The position numbers were made by a program, and so were the translations under genes. The notes below the pieces were generated by a model that saw only the letters and a list, made by a program, of their open reading frames with translations, was not told the DNA's origin and searched no databases. A stretch of 58,540 nt of DNA, taken from a bacterium. GTDB lineage: Bacteria; Bacteroidota; Bacteroidia; Chitinophagales; Saprospiraceae. Within the stretch, counting starts at the first letter, position 1, and each line of letters begins with the position of its first letter. The stretch is taken from NCBI GenBank assembly GCA_024742755.1, contig JANSXW010000021.1, positions 1 to 58,540 of the forward strand, in the 5' to 3' direction. Below, in pieces: positions 9,147 to 17,505 of this stretch.

Positions 9147-10781
9147 ATGGCCAAAATCGACATTGAGAAAAGTAAAAACGAAGACGCAATGAAACTGCTG
9201 CTCTCCCGTATGCAGCACCGCCTGGAAAAAATCTACAAAGGCGGCGGAGAGCGGAAAATTGAGAAGCTGCACAAAAAAGGCAAAATGACCGCCCGGGAAC
9301 GTATCGGGCGGCTCATCGACAAAGACAGCGACTTTCTGGAAATCGGCGCTTTCGCAGGATACGAAATGTACAAGGAACACGGTGGCTGCCCGGCGGGCGG
9401 TGTGGTCGTGGGTATAGGCTATGTGAGCGGGCGGCAATGCGTAATCGTTGCGAATGATGCCACCGTTAAAGCCGGTGCATGGTTCCCGATCACCGGCAAG
9501 AAAAACCTGCGCGCTCAGGAAATTGCCATGGAGAACCGGCTGCCGATCATCTATCTGGTAGACAGTGCGGGGGTGTACCTGCCAATGCAGGACGAGATTT
9601 TCCCGGACAAGGAACACTTTGGGCGCATTTTCCGTAATAACGCCCGCATGTCCAGCATGGGCATTCCGCAAATAGCGGCCATCATGGGGAGCTGTGTGGC
9701 AGGCGGGGCTTACCTGCCTATTATGTCCGATGAGGCACTTATCGTGGAAGGCACGGGGTCCATTTTTCTGGCAGGGCCTTACCTCGTCAAAGCCGCGATT
9801 GGCGAAGAGGTCGATCAGGAGACCCTGGGCGGCGCAACGACCCAAAGTGAAATTTCCGGCGTGACCGACTACAAAATGCCCGATGACGAAACCTGCCTGG
9901 AGACCATCCGCGACCTGGTTGACAAAATCGGGCACTTCCCCAAAGCGGGCTTCGACCGGGCCGAACCCCAACCGCCTAAAGCCGATCCGGAAGAGATTTA
10001 TAATCTTTTTCCGGAAGGGAACGCGAAGCCCTACAAAACCACCGAAATCCTCAAACGCCTGGTCGACGATTCCAAGCTGACTTACTATAAAAACGGCTAC
10101 GGGAAGACCATCATTTGCGCCTACGCCCGCATTGACGGCTGGTCGGTAGGCATTGTAGCGAACAACCGGGAAGTGGTCAAAAACAAGAAAGGGGAGATGC
10201 AATTTGGAGGAGTCATTTATTCCGACTCCGCCGATAAGGCCGCCCGTTTCATCATGAACTGCAACCAGAAAAAAATACCGCTCGTCTTCCTGCACGATGT
10301 GACTGGCTTTATGGTGGGGACACGGTCGGAGCACGGCGGCATCATCAAGGATGGCGCCAAGATGGTCAATGCCGTTTCCAACTCTACCGTGCCAAAGTTC
10401 AGCATCGTGATGGGCAACTCCTATGGTGCCGGCAATTACGCGATGTGCGGCAAAGCCTACGATCCGCGCCTCATCGTAGCCTGGCCCAGTGCTAAGATTG
10501 CCGTGATGGGTGGCTCACAGGCCGCCAAGGTGCTCATGCAAATACAAGTCGCCTCCATGAAGGCCAAGGGCGAAGCGCCAAGCACTCAGGAACAGGAAGA
10601 ACTGCTCAACCGCATACAGGCCAGCTACGACGAACAGACCACGCCCTACTACGCCGCTGCCCGGCTGTGGGTGGATGCTATTATCGACCCGCTGGAAACC
10701 CGCAAGGTCATTTCCATGGGCATTGAGGCTGCGAGCAATGCAGAAGTAGAGCGCTTCAACCCCGGCGTACTGCAAACCTAA
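9147..10781 (+). CDS. Acyl-CoA carboxylase, carboxyltransferase (beta) subunit
   Basis: 544 residues, full length for the biotin-dependent acyl-CoA carboxyltransferase family. The N-terminal crotonase-like half carries GGCPAGGVVVGIGY and SCVAGGAYLP. The C-terminal half carries GFMVGTRSEHGGIIKDGAKM, GNSYGAGNYAMCGKAYDPR and VMGGSQAAKVL. The segments LPMQDEIFPDKEHFGRIF and GSIFLAGPYLVKAAIGEE look most like 3-methylcrotonyl-CoA carboxylase beta (leucine catabolism), but propionyl- or acetyl-CoA substrates are not excluded. The partner biotin carboxylase/biotin carrier subunit is not in the window. The protein is cytoplasmic. Confidence 0.93.
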   Translation: MAKIDIEKSKNEDAMKLLLSRMQHRLEKIYKGGGERKIEKLHKKGKMTARERIGRLIDKDSDFLEIGAFAGYEMYKEHGGCPAGGVVVGIGYVSGRQCVIVANDATVKAGAWFPITGKKNLRAQEIAMENRLPIIYLVDSAGVYLPMQDEIFPDKEHFGRIFRNNARMSSMGIPQIAAIMGSCVAGGAYLPIMSDEALIVEGTGSIFLAGPYLVKAAIGEEVDQETLGGATTQSEISGVTDYKMPDDETCLETIRDLVDKIGHFPKAGFDRAEPQPPKADPEEIYNLFPEGNAKPYKTTEILKRLVDDSKLTYYKNGYGKTIICAYARIDGWSVGIVANNREVVKNKKGEMQFGGVIYSDSADKAARFIMNCNQKKIPLVFLHDVTGFMVGTRSEHGGIIKDGAKMVNAVSNSTVPKFSIVMGNSYGAGNYAMCGKAYDPRLIVAWPSAKIAVMGGSQAAKVLMQIQVASMKAKGEAPSTQEQEELLNRIQASYDEQTTPYYAAARLWVDAIIDPLETRKVISMGIEAASNAEVERFNPGVLQT

Positions 10782-10854
10782 ATAGCGGATTGGCTTTTCG
10801 CGGCAACCAAAATCTGCTTTGACTGTTCTGAGAGTAGAACGAACAAAGCACAAA

Positions 10855-10980
10855 ATGGAGCGCGAGAATCGGTTAAAACTGTGGCTGAAAAGAGTAGGTG
10901 TCGCCGGCTTTCTCTTCTTCCTGATCAAAGGGCTGGTGTGGATTGCTATTTTCGTGGGGCTCGGCAAGTGTGCCATGTAG
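10855..10980 (+). CDS. 41-residue single-pass membrane protein (small gene)
   Basis: ATG at 10855, TAG at 10978-10980. The product has a basic amphipathic start (MERENRLKLWLKRVG), then one transmembrane helix (VAGFLFFLIKGLVWIAIFVG) and a short Cys-containing tail. Charge and hydrophobicity follow the positive-inside rule, unlike a random frame. I recall similar tiny proteins (basic start, then GFLFFLIKGL) in other Bacteroidota, but that is memory, not a search. Function unknown. It sits 73 nt after the carboxylase gene and 46 nt before the next secreted-protein gene. Confidence 0.6.
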   Translation: MERENRLKLWLKRVGVAGFLFFLIKGLVWIAIFVGLGKCAM

Positions 10981-10989
10981 CAAAATCAT

Positions 10990-10997
10990 TATCTTTG
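10990..10997 (+). promoter_or_regulatory. Candidate -7 element (TATCTTTG)
   Basis: Exact match to the Bacteroidota -7 consensus TAnnTTTG, 29 nt before the ATG at 11027. No TTG is present at the expected -33 position, so it is only half supported. Confidence 0.35.
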
Positions 10998-11026
10998 TGC
11001 ATCTGCTCTTTTCTTTAAATCAATCG

Positions 11027-11698
11027 ATGATGCAACGTTTCGCGCTCTTGTTTCTCGCTTTTCTTAGCCCTTGCGCTTTCCTTTCTGCCCAGGAGATCAT
11101 TCATTTGGAGAATCCGTCTTTTGAGGATGCACCCCGCCATAGCCGACCACCAAAAGGTTGGAACGATGAGGGCTTTCAGGGGGAATCTCCATCAGATATT
11201 CATCCCGCTGGCAACTTTGGTGTTAGTTCACCCGCTTCGCATGGCAGAACCTATGTAGGCATGGTCGTTCGCGATAATGAAACCTGGGAGTGCGTGGGGC
11301 AACAACTGGAGCAACCACTTATGGCGGGTGCCTGCTACCGATGGTCTATAGCGCTCATGCAATCACCGTACCTGGTGAGTATTAGCAGGGTAACAGAGAT
11401 GCGTGTAAATTATATCACACCATGTGTGTTGAGAGTTTGGGCGGGAAAGACAAAAGGAAAGGGAATGGAGTTGCTCACAGAAACCGGGCCTGTAGATCAT
11501 CAGGTATGGCGGGCGTATGAACTGGAACTACAGCCATCTGACACCTATGACTACCTCTACCTGGAAGCCTATTACTACTACGGAGGCGATGAATTATTAT
11601 CCCCTTACAACGGCAATATAATGGTCGACCACTGCTCACCAATCGTGCCTTGTGATATTGCAGAGCCGGGTGATGACTTGTACCAGTACGAAAAGTAG
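11027..11698 (+). CDS. Secreted protein of unknown function with a galactose-binding-like fold
   Basis: 223 residues from ATG 11027 (MMQRFALLFLAFLSPCAFLSA), which gives a clean signal peptide cleaved after SAQ; an earlier in-frame start at 10943 would place non-signal sequence in front. The mature part opens with IIHLENPSFEDAP. This NPSFE motif is common at the start of carbohydrate-binding/galactose-binding-like beta-sandwich domains in Bacteroidota secreted proteins. I see no sorting domain and no lipobox, so it is probably periplasmic or released. No enzyme motif was recognised. Confidence 0.65.
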   Translation: MMQRFALLFLAFLSPCAFLSAQEIIHLENPSFEDAPRHSRPPKGWNDEGFQGESPSDIHPAGNFGVSSPASHGRTYVGMVVRDNETWECVGQQLEQPLMAGACYRWSIALMQSPYLVSISRVTEMRVNYITPCVLRVWAGKTKGKGMELLTETGPVDHQVWRAYELELQPSDTYDYLYLEAYYYYGGDELLSPYNGNIMVDHCSPIVPCDIAEPGDDLYQYEK

Positions 11699-11764
11699 TG
11701 CGGGGTATTATAAAAAATCGTATTTTGAGTGTGAGCCCCAATCATGTATTGATCATTGCTGCCT

Positions 11765-12304
11765 ATGAAATACCTCTGCTTGCTTTTTTTGCTTTTGCCT
11801 CTATGGCTTAACGCCCAGACCAATGGGTCAACCAGCCCGCCTTCCCACCGTCATGGTACGAAAATACCAAGCCACCGCTACAGTCCACCCGCCGGGGCAT
11901 CCGAGCTGGAACCTGTAAGCACACTATCGGGTTCGTTCAGCAGCGCCTCGGCAGAAGGTTCAGAAAGCACATCGGCCGGAAACAAGCTGGAGGATGTAAT
12001 GCGCAAACTCGGGCCCGATCTCATCACGCCCCGGCTGACTATTGATGCTAATCTGCTGGACCATTTGTTGAGCCTTCTGGAAACGGAGCAGGACCTGCGG
12101 CTGATCCTGGCAGTAGACCACAGTGCCCTGAGTGTAAGATATGCCCTCGTGCATCGGCTGCTGGAGGATCTGGAAGCCTATCCGTCTGTGAAATCCCGTG
12201 TAGATATAGAAATGTATGCCCCCATTAGTGACTTCCACACGACCTGGCTTTACCGGCGGGGGCTTGGGCACCTGATGATCCGGCTGGAGCGCCTGTCGCG
12301 GTAA
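11765..12304 (+). CDS. Secreted protein of unknown function
   Basis: 179 residues from ATG 11765; a TTG three codons upstream is less likely. There is a signal peptide (MKYLCLLFLLLPLWLNA), then a low-complexity Ser/Pro/His-rich linker (about 22-75), then a helical C-terminal half rich in Leu and charged residues (LLDHLLSLLETEQDLRLIL). No family was recognised. The preceding gene is another small secreted protein on the same strand, 66 nt upstream. The region downstream leads into the RNA methyltransferase gene. Confidence 0.6.
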   Translation: MKYLCLLFLLLPLWLNAQTNGSTSPPSHRHGTKIPSHRYSPPAGASELEPVSTLSGSFSSASAEGSESTSAGNKLEDVMRKLGPDLITPRLTIDANLLDHLLSLLETEQDLRLILAVDHSALSVRYALVHRLLEDLEAYPSVKSRVDIEMYAPISDFHTTWLYRRGLGHLMIRLERLSR

Positions 12305-12393
12305 GATTGCCTAAAAGTTCCTACCTTTCCGGCGCAGGTCGGCGCTTAATGTCTTTGCACTGGCCATTGAAAAAATAAGAACGAACCGCCAAT

Positions 12394-13530
12394 ATGCGAT
12401 TAATTGCAAAAACACTTGCCGGTTTGGAGCCGGTCCTTGCTCAGGAATTGGAACAACTGGGTGCACAGGCAATAGAGCCTATCAACCGTGCTGTCGCCTT
12501 TGAAGGAGACAAAGCACTGCTGTACCGGGCGAATCTGGAACTTCGTACCGCCCTGCGTATTTTACTGCCCGTACACCAGGGCAAGGTCAGGACGGAGGAC
12601 GAATTGTACCGCCTGGTCCGCACGGTAGACTGGAGCCAATATATGAAGGTGAATGATACCCTGGCCGTGGACGGAGTCACCAACTCGAAGTTTTTCACCC
12701 ATTCAAAATATGTCGCCTTAAAGACGAAGGACGCCATTGTCGATCAGTTCCGTGAAGCAACCGGCCGCCGGCCCAACGTCAATGTCTATGCGCCCCGGCT
12801 GAGGGTGAATGTGCACATTTTCAATGATGAATGCACCATAGCGCTGGACAGTTCCGATGACTCCCTGCACAAACGCGGTTATCGCCTGTCCTCGGTAGAG
12901 GCGCCAATCAATGAGGTGCTGGCAGCAGGTATGGTGCTGCTCTCAGGCTGGAATGCGGATCGTCCCTTGCTGGACCCGATGTGTGGTTCCGGCACATTGG
13001 TCATTGAAGCCGGGCTGATTGCCACACAGCGGGCTCCGCAGCTCAACCGGGAGCACTTTGGGTTTAAACGCTGGCCCGACTTTGACGAAGCGCTTTGGGC
13101 GCAAATCCTGGAAGCGGCGAAACAGCGTGTCCGCAAATCGCCGGTGCCTATCCTCGGTTCTGATAAGGATTTCAAAGCCATGCGGCTAACTGAGCAAAAT
13201 GCAATGGCTGCCGGGCTGGAAGATACGATTACAGTACAACGGAAGAAATTTGAAAAACTGGAGCCGGAAGTAGAAGCGGGCATGATTATAATGAACCCGC
13301 CCTACGATGAGCGCTTGTCAGAGGCTGATATTGGTGCCTTTTATGAGATGATCGGTGACCAACTTAAGCAACGCTTTACGGGCTTTGATGCCTGGATCAT
13401 TTCATCCAGTACAGATGGATTTAAGCGGTTGGGCCTGAAGTCTTCTCAGAAGATACCTTTGTTTAACGGAGCCCTGGAGTGCCGGTTTGTAAAATATGAA
13501 TTGTATGCCGGGACACGAAAAGGAGAGTAG
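12394..13530 (+). CDS. THUMP-domain class I RNA methyltransferase, RlmL N-terminal type
   Basis: 378 residues. The N-terminal part (about 1-160) has a ferredoxin-like and THUMP layout for RNA binding. A Rossmann methyltransferase domain follows, with SAM-binding motif I DPMCGSGTLVIEAG from Asp194 and catalytic motif IV NPPY at 301-304, typical of N2-guanine or adenine methylation. By family, this modifies 23S rRNA (m2G) or a tRNA base. It matches the first half of E. coli RlmL and stand-alone relatives such as YpsC, not the fused two-domain enzyme. Start chosen at MRLIAKTLAGLEPVLAQEL. Confidence 0.9.
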   Translation: MRLIAKTLAGLEPVLAQELEQLGAQAIEPINRAVAFEGDKALLYRANLELRTALRILLPVHQGKVRTEDELYRLVRTVDWSQYMKVNDTLAVDGVTNSKFFTHSKYVALKTKDAIVDQFREATGRRPNVNVYAPRLRVNVHIFNDECTIALDSSDDSLHKRGYRLSSVEAPINEVLAAGMVLLSGWNADRPLLDPMCGSGTLVIEAGLIATQRAPQLNREHFGFKRWPDFDEALWAQILEAAKQRVRKSPVPILGSDKDFKAMRLTEQNAMAAGLEDTITVQRKKFEKLEPEVEAGMIIMNPPYDERLSEADIGAFYEMIGDQLKQRFTGFDAWIISSSTDGFKRLGLKSSQKIPLFNGALECRFVKYELYAGTRKGE

Positions 13531-13936
13531 CCTGATAGGATTAATATGGAATTTTTGTTTTATATTTATCCTGTCAGTAGCTCTAAATACCTATTCTGCT
13601 ACTGCTCAAAACCTCAGTATAAAGGCACAAAGTAGCGCTCCGGAGCTACAGCTTGCTGTTGAAAAAGGGGAAGTTCTTGCATTTGGCCGTGCGATTTTCC
13701 CCCTAAGCTATTGGTTAGCTGCATCAGCACCTCTGCCTGCCAAAAAAAAGCTTCCATACCAACAATCGGTTATCAAAACAGATCCTGCACACGCTTACAA
13801 ACACCTGGGGGTGATTTGCAAGTGGGAATATCGCTTAGAGCAGGCTGTTCAGTTTCCGGTTAAGTTCAGATTGGGGGAGTACCACTATGTGCAGAAGCTG
13901 GAAGGCAAAAGCCTGCACAACGATTTTCTCCCCTAA
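13496..13936 (+). CDS. Small secreted protein of unknown function
   Basis: 146 residues if started at 13496, or 143 at the ATG 13505; both starts lie inside the end of the methyltransferase gene (overlap 26-35 nt). A hydrophobic segment (IGLIWNFCFIFILSVALN) followed by TATAQ gives a plausible signal peptide. The mature part is mixed alpha/beta with no family I know. The overlap suggests translational coupling or an annexed start. Supported only by length, signal peptide and lack of any competing frame. Confidence 0.5.
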   Translation: MNCMPGHEKESSLIGLIWNFCFIFILSVALNTYSATAQNLSIKAQSSAPELQLAVEKGEVLAFGRAIFPLSYWLAASAPLPAKKKLPYQQSVIKTDPAHAYKHLGVICKWEYRLEQAVQFPVKFRLGEYHYVQKLEGKSLHNDFLP

Positions 13937-13939
13937 GGA

Positions 13940-14013
13940 ACGGGCAAATAATAGGTTTTCGATCAATGGCGGCATAATAGCAAGACAGCATCGAAAAGTT
14001 ATTATTTAACCGT
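13940..14013. repeat. Imperfect inverted repeat, possible terminator
   Basis: AATAATAGGTTTTCGAT (13947-13963) pairs with ATCGAAAAGTTATTATT (13990-14006) at 15 of 17 positions, and the pairing extends outwards imperfectly. It sits between the small secreted protein and the histidine kinase. Confidence 0.5.
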
Positions 14014-14051
14014 GCCTAAAATAGCATCATGTCCTAAAGCCCAACGCAAAG

Positions 14052-15365
14052 ATGAACCAGGCTCATCAATCAAGGTTTCTGAGTGAACAAGCTAAACGCT
14101 CCCGTTGGTATGGCGCGGTGACGGCAGTGCTGGCCTTTGTGGTCCTACCATTTTTTTACTATACAGACCGAACTGAGCTGGGGCTGGAAGGCACCCTCCT
14201 TTGGCGTGGTATCGGTGCGGTTGCCGCAGCCTTTTTCCTTATTAGTTTAATCTTCAAACCTTCTCCCCGGCAATTAAATGCTTTTCATGGTATTACGCTG
14301 ACAGCTTACCTGGTTATGATGTTGGGTATTGCTGGTTTGGTATTTACCAATTCCGGATATGGGGTACAGGAATATTTTGCCGTTACAACCGGGACGCTAA
14401 CGATCCTGGTCATTAATACCCTGGTTGCTCAGGGTGCCCGCCCTATCCTCATGTGGACTACGGGCATCCTGACTGTTGCTTTCATGCTGGGCATTTTTAT
14501 GGGAGAAATAGAAAATATGGGGTGGGCAGCATCTATTTTGATTTTGGCGGTATTTTCTATTTTGGTGCTCCGTGGGCAACACCGTCAGGAAAGAGAAAAA
14601 GCTACCTACTTGTATACGCTGGAAGAAAAGGAAGCCCGGATTGCGAAACAGCGGGAAGAGCTGGAAGAAGTAAATGCCAATCTGGTAGGCTTCAACTTTG
14701 CCATTACCCATGACCTGAAAGGCGCGCTGCGGCGTGCACAATCCTTTGCACAGTTGGTCGAGCGAAGATTGCCCGCTGAAGCGAAGGCGGAAGTAGGGGA
14801 TTTGTTTGAGATGATTAAACAGAACCACGATAAGATTCAGGAAATCATCGAAGGCCTCACCTTGTTGAATAGAATAGGGAAAACAAATCTTGAGCAGGAA
14901 GTTGTTGACCTGGACGAAGTTTCAATTAAAGTATGGAAGGAGCTGGAGTCTGATTTTGCCGTAGGCCGGAAAATCGAATACAGAAAAGGCAAACTGGGGA
15001 AAGTGGCCGGGGACGAAGGCCTGATCTGGCATATCTTTCATAACCTGCTTTCCAATGCGGTGAAGTATTCCGAAAAAGAGGAATCATCCAATATTGAAGT
15101 GGGGACTTATCAGGACAGGGGCGAACAAATTGTGTTCGTCAAAGACAACGGGGCGGGCTTCCCTGCACAGTTCGCCAATGAACTGGGGCGCCCCTTCAAG
15201 CGGTTGCATTCTGCTCATGAGTTTGAGGGCACCGGCATCGGGCTGGCCATCGTAAAGCAAATTGTCGAACTGCACGGCGGCCGCTTCTGGGGAGAAGGGC
15301 AGGAAGGGGAAGGGGCTACCTTTTATTTTTCCTTTCCGGCAAATGACCCTGTAGAATCAGCTTAA
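14052..15365 (+). CDS. Membrane-bound sensor histidine kinase
   Basis: 437 residues. Five to six transmembrane helices (about 18-178) form an N-terminal sensor with no obvious extracellular domain. A coiled coil (about 185-212) leads into the HisKA domain, with the phospho-acceptor His220 in the H-box (AITHDLKGALRRAQ). The HATPase_c domain carries an N-box (HIFHNLLSNAVKYS), a G1 box (VKDNGAGF) and a G2 box (GTGIGLAIVKQIVELHGG). It autophosphorylates in response to an unknown signal. No response regulator lies next to it, so it is an orphan kinase here. Confidence 0.93.
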   Translation: MNQAHQSRFLSEQAKRSRWYGAVTAVLAFVVLPFFYYTDRTELGLEGTLLWRGIGAVAAAFFLISLIFKPSPRQLNAFHGITLTAYLVMMLGIAGLVFTNSGYGVQEYFAVTTGTLTILVINTLVAQGARPILMWTTGILTVAFMLGIFMGEIENMGWAASILILAVFSILVLRGQHRQEREKATYLYTLEEKEARIAKQREELEEVNANLVGFNFAITHDLKGALRRAQSFAQLVERRLPAEAKAEVGDLFEMIKQNHDKIQEIIEGLTLLNRIGKTNLEQEVVDLDEVSIKVWKELESDFAVGRKIEYRKGKLGKVAGDEGLIWHIFHNLLSNAVKYSEKEESSNIEVGTYQDRGEQIVFVKDNGAGFPAQFANELGRPFKRLHSAHEFEGTGIGLAIVKQIVELHGGRFWGEGQEGEGATFYFSFPANDPVESA

Positions 15366-15385
15366 GAGGTGCTAACATAGCATCT

Positions 15386-16117
15386 CTAAAACAATTGAAA
15401 TAAGTCCTGCACACCTGGTGTGCGGGGCACTGTAAACCCTTCGCCAAAATCGAATCCTGCCGGACGGCCATAAGTAGCGGCTTTGGCTTTCAGGAAGTCC
15501 ATAAAGCTTTTGGAGGAAATTGGCGAGCTCAGTTCCTGTTCGTATTCTTTAGCCTCTGGTACGTAAAACTGAGACCGGAAAGCCTTCACCAAATCCAGCT
15601 TCCGCTCTATGTAATCCGAAATATCGACCACAAAGTCTGGTTTTAAGTTGAAGTCCTGTATGTAATGGTAGACTGCCTTTGGCCGCCACCGTTCATGCGG
15701 GTTGCCCTCTGCGTCATGGGTTGGTATTTTCACCAGCCCTGAGTAGAAACAGGCATCGGCTGTCAGCTTGGCCGCCCGCCCATGATCGGGGTGCCGGTCG
15801 TCTACCGCATTACAGAGTACGATTTCCGGCTGATGCTCCCGTATGATGGCGATGATCTTTTTGAGGTTGTCCGGATTATAGGAAAAGAACCCGTCTTCCA
15901 TTTCCAGGTTTTTCCTGAAAGCTGCGCCCAGTAACCTGGCGGCATCTGCCGCTTCCTGATCCCTGATTTCAGCAGTGCCCCGGGTGCCCAGTTCCCCACG
16001 GGTGAGGTCGAGCAGGCCCACTGTTTTGCCCTGATCCATATGCCGCAGCAGGGTGCCGCTGCAACTCAGTTCTACATCATCAGGGTGTACGCCAATAGCC
16101 AGAATATCTACTTTCAT
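15386..16117 (-). CDS. bshB1: Bacillithiol biosynthesis deacetylase BshB1
   Basis: 243 residues, LmbE/PIG-L metal-dependent deacetylase family. The Zn-binding motif GVHPDDVEL (His11, Asp14) is at the start, and DDRHPDHGRAA supplies the later histidines. The string TRGELGTRGTAEIRDQEA is characteristic of the BshB1 branch. It removes acetate from N-acetylglucosaminyl-malate in the second step of bacillithiol (low-molecular-weight thiol) synthesis, in the cytoplasm. The gene stands alone; bshA and bshC are not in the window. It converges on the histidine kinase gene. Confidence 0.93.
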   Translation of the reverse strand: MKVDILAIGVHPDDVELSCSGTLLRHMDQGKTVGLLDLTRGELGTRGTAEIRDQEAADAARLLGAAFRKNLEMEDGFFSYNPDNLKKIIAIIREHQPEIVLCNAVDDRHPDHGRAAKLTADACFYSGLVKIPTHDAEGNPHERWRPKAVYHYIQDFNLKPDFVVDISDYIERKLDLVKAFRSQFYVPEAKEYEQELSSPISSKSFMDFLKAKAATYGRPAGFDFGEGFTVPRTPGVQDLFQLF

Positions 16118-16204
16118 GCGGAAGGGATAAAGTGCATTTTGATTGAATGAAAATACAGTGCCAGGACGGGGAACACCAGTTTCTGCTTAGTGTTCAGCAT
16201 CCAA

Positions 16205-16699
16205 TCAGGCAAATTTGATCAGTTTAGGTTGCTCAGCAACTTGTTTGGCGATCGGAAAGTCCTGCCGGTAGACATTGCCGAGCTGATCGAGGTAGGTAAG
16301 CTCAACGATAAAGTCCTTATTGATTTTTTTCTGCCCCGTCGCTTCCAGCAGGATGCGGTAGGAGTCACCGGTGTTAATCTCATGCCCGGCGATATTGTTC
16401 TTGACCTGTATGTGCCCCTTCCCTTTAATGGACAACGTACTCAGCCGGGCAAGCTGCCCATGGTTGTGCACCTTGAAGTATGCATCTCTGCCCATTGGCG
16501 AGAGCTGGAATGCGCTGATGGTCAGGTTGGGTGCGATAGCTTTGGCTTTACGCTTCCTGCGCCGCCGGCCGCCGGACAGAGAGAGGAGCAGAATAAAGAT
16601 AATAAGCCCACCTCCTCCGATACCCCATTCCATAGGTCCGGTAGAAGCCAGATAGTCCGTAGCTGTTTCCAGCCATTGTTCCAGGTTGATGTCTTCCAT
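16205..16699 (-). CDS. Membrane-anchored protein of unknown function
   Basis: 164 residues. A short acidic N-terminus precedes one transmembrane helix (about 24-43, GIGGGGLIIFILLLSLSGG), then a strongly basic stop-transfer patch (GRRRRKRKAKA). The soluble domain (about 55-164) is beta-rich, with FKVHNHGQLARLSTLSIKG and FIVELTYLDQLGNVYRQDFP. The topology suggests the domain lies in the cytoplasm. No known family was recognised. Its promoter region lies back to back with riboflavin synthase. Confidence 0.6.
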   Translation of the reverse strand: MEDINLEQWLETATDYLASTGPMEWGIGGGGLIIFILLLSLSGGRRRRKRKAKAIAPNLTISAFQLSPMGRDAYFKVHNHGQLARLSTLSIKGKGHIQVKNNIAGHEINTGDSYRILLEATGQKKINKDFIVELTYLDQLGNVYRQDFPIAKQVAEQPKLIKFA

Positions 16700-16754
16700 A
16701 TTGATGTTCCAAATTACGTGAGGGCGTAATTACCAGCATAACGCGAAGGTAGCC

Positions 16755-16789
16755 CAAAGTTACAAAATACACCGGCATGGACCGGACAA
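16755..16789 (-). promoter_or_regulatory. Candidate promoter for the 16699 minus-strand gene
   Basis: On the minus strand TAACTTTG (16755-16762) fits the -7 consensus. A TTG at 16787-16789 is 24 nt upstream, slightly longer than usual spacing. Confidence 0.4.
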
Positions 16790-16839
16790 CTAAATAGGAG
16801 GGGGGCTGTTTTTCACAAAAGAAGACCAATATAATTGAT

Positions 16840-17439
16840 ATGTTCACAGGAATAATCGAAGCCTCAGGAGAAGTCCGGGAGATCAAGCAGGAAGGTACAA
16901 ACATACATTTTACCATCGCCAGCCCTATTTCTGGCGCCCTAAAGATTGATCAGAGCGTGGCGCACAATGGCACCTGCCTTACCGTAGTGAAGTTGGGCAA
17001 AGGCACCCACACCGTCACCGCAATTGAAGAAACCCTAAAGCGGACCAACCTGGGCGACTGGTCTGTGGGCAGCCTGGTTAATCTGGAAAGAGCCATGAAA
17101 GCCGATGCTCGCCTTGATGGCCACATGGTGCAGGGGCACGTGGATGCTACGGCTGTTTGCACTGAGGTGGAAACCCGGGACGGCAGCTGGTATTACCGGT
17201 TCAAATATCAGCCCACGGAGGAGCACCTCCTGGTAGATAAAGGTTCCATCTGTATTAACGGTGTCAGCCTTACGGTGGTGGAGCCGGTGGAGGACCGCTT
17301 TTCGGTCGCGATCATTCCCTACACCTATGAGCATACCAATTTTAAGGACCTGGAAGCGGGCGACCGGGTCAACCTGGAGTTTGACATCATCGGGAAGTAC
17401 ATTGCCCGCTATGCGCACCTGTACGCTCAAAAAGTCTAA
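16840..17439 (+). CDS. ribE: Riboflavin synthase, alpha subunit
   Basis: 199 residues, the normal length. Starts with the diagnostic MFTGIIEASGEVREI. Two tandem lumazine-binding beta-barrels are visible: the first contains NGTCLTVV and the second INGVSLTVVEPVED. GHMVQGHVDATA links them. The trimeric enzyme dismutates two 6,7-dimethyl-8-ribityllumazine molecules to riboflavin and a pyrimidine, in the cytoplasm. No FMN-riboswitch-like element was seen upstream. The carotenoid gene starts 66 nt downstream, so joint transcription is possible. Confidence 0.95.
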   Translation: MFTGIIEASGEVREIKQEGTNIHFTIASPISGALKIDQSVAHNGTCLTVVKLGKGTHTVTAIEETLKRTNLGDWSVGSLVNLERAMKADARLDGHMVQGHVDATAVCTEVETRDGSWYYRFKYQPTEEHLLVDKGSICINGVSLTVVEPVEDRFSVAIIPYTYEHTNFKDLEAGDRVNLEFDIIGKYIARYAHLYAQKV

Positions 17440-17505
17440 AATCCCGCCGGGCCACCAACATTCCGAAATTGTGGATGTTAACCGCCCGGACTTAAAGTTG
17501 ATAAT

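Noticed and set aside
9102..10334. 410-codon open frame on the minus strand
   Set aside because: It is exactly antisense to the acyl-CoA carboxyltransferase gene, has no domain pattern, and arises from the GC-rich third positions of the true gene.
16190..16729. 179-codon plus-strand frame
   Set aside because: It covers the same DNA as the minus-strand membrane protein, which has a proper transmembrane helix and basic anchor; the plus-strand frame has neither.
16700..16839. FMN riboswitch before riboflavin synthase
   Set aside because: None of the conserved FMN-aptamer blocks is present; the inverted repeat AATTACG/CGTAATT is too short.
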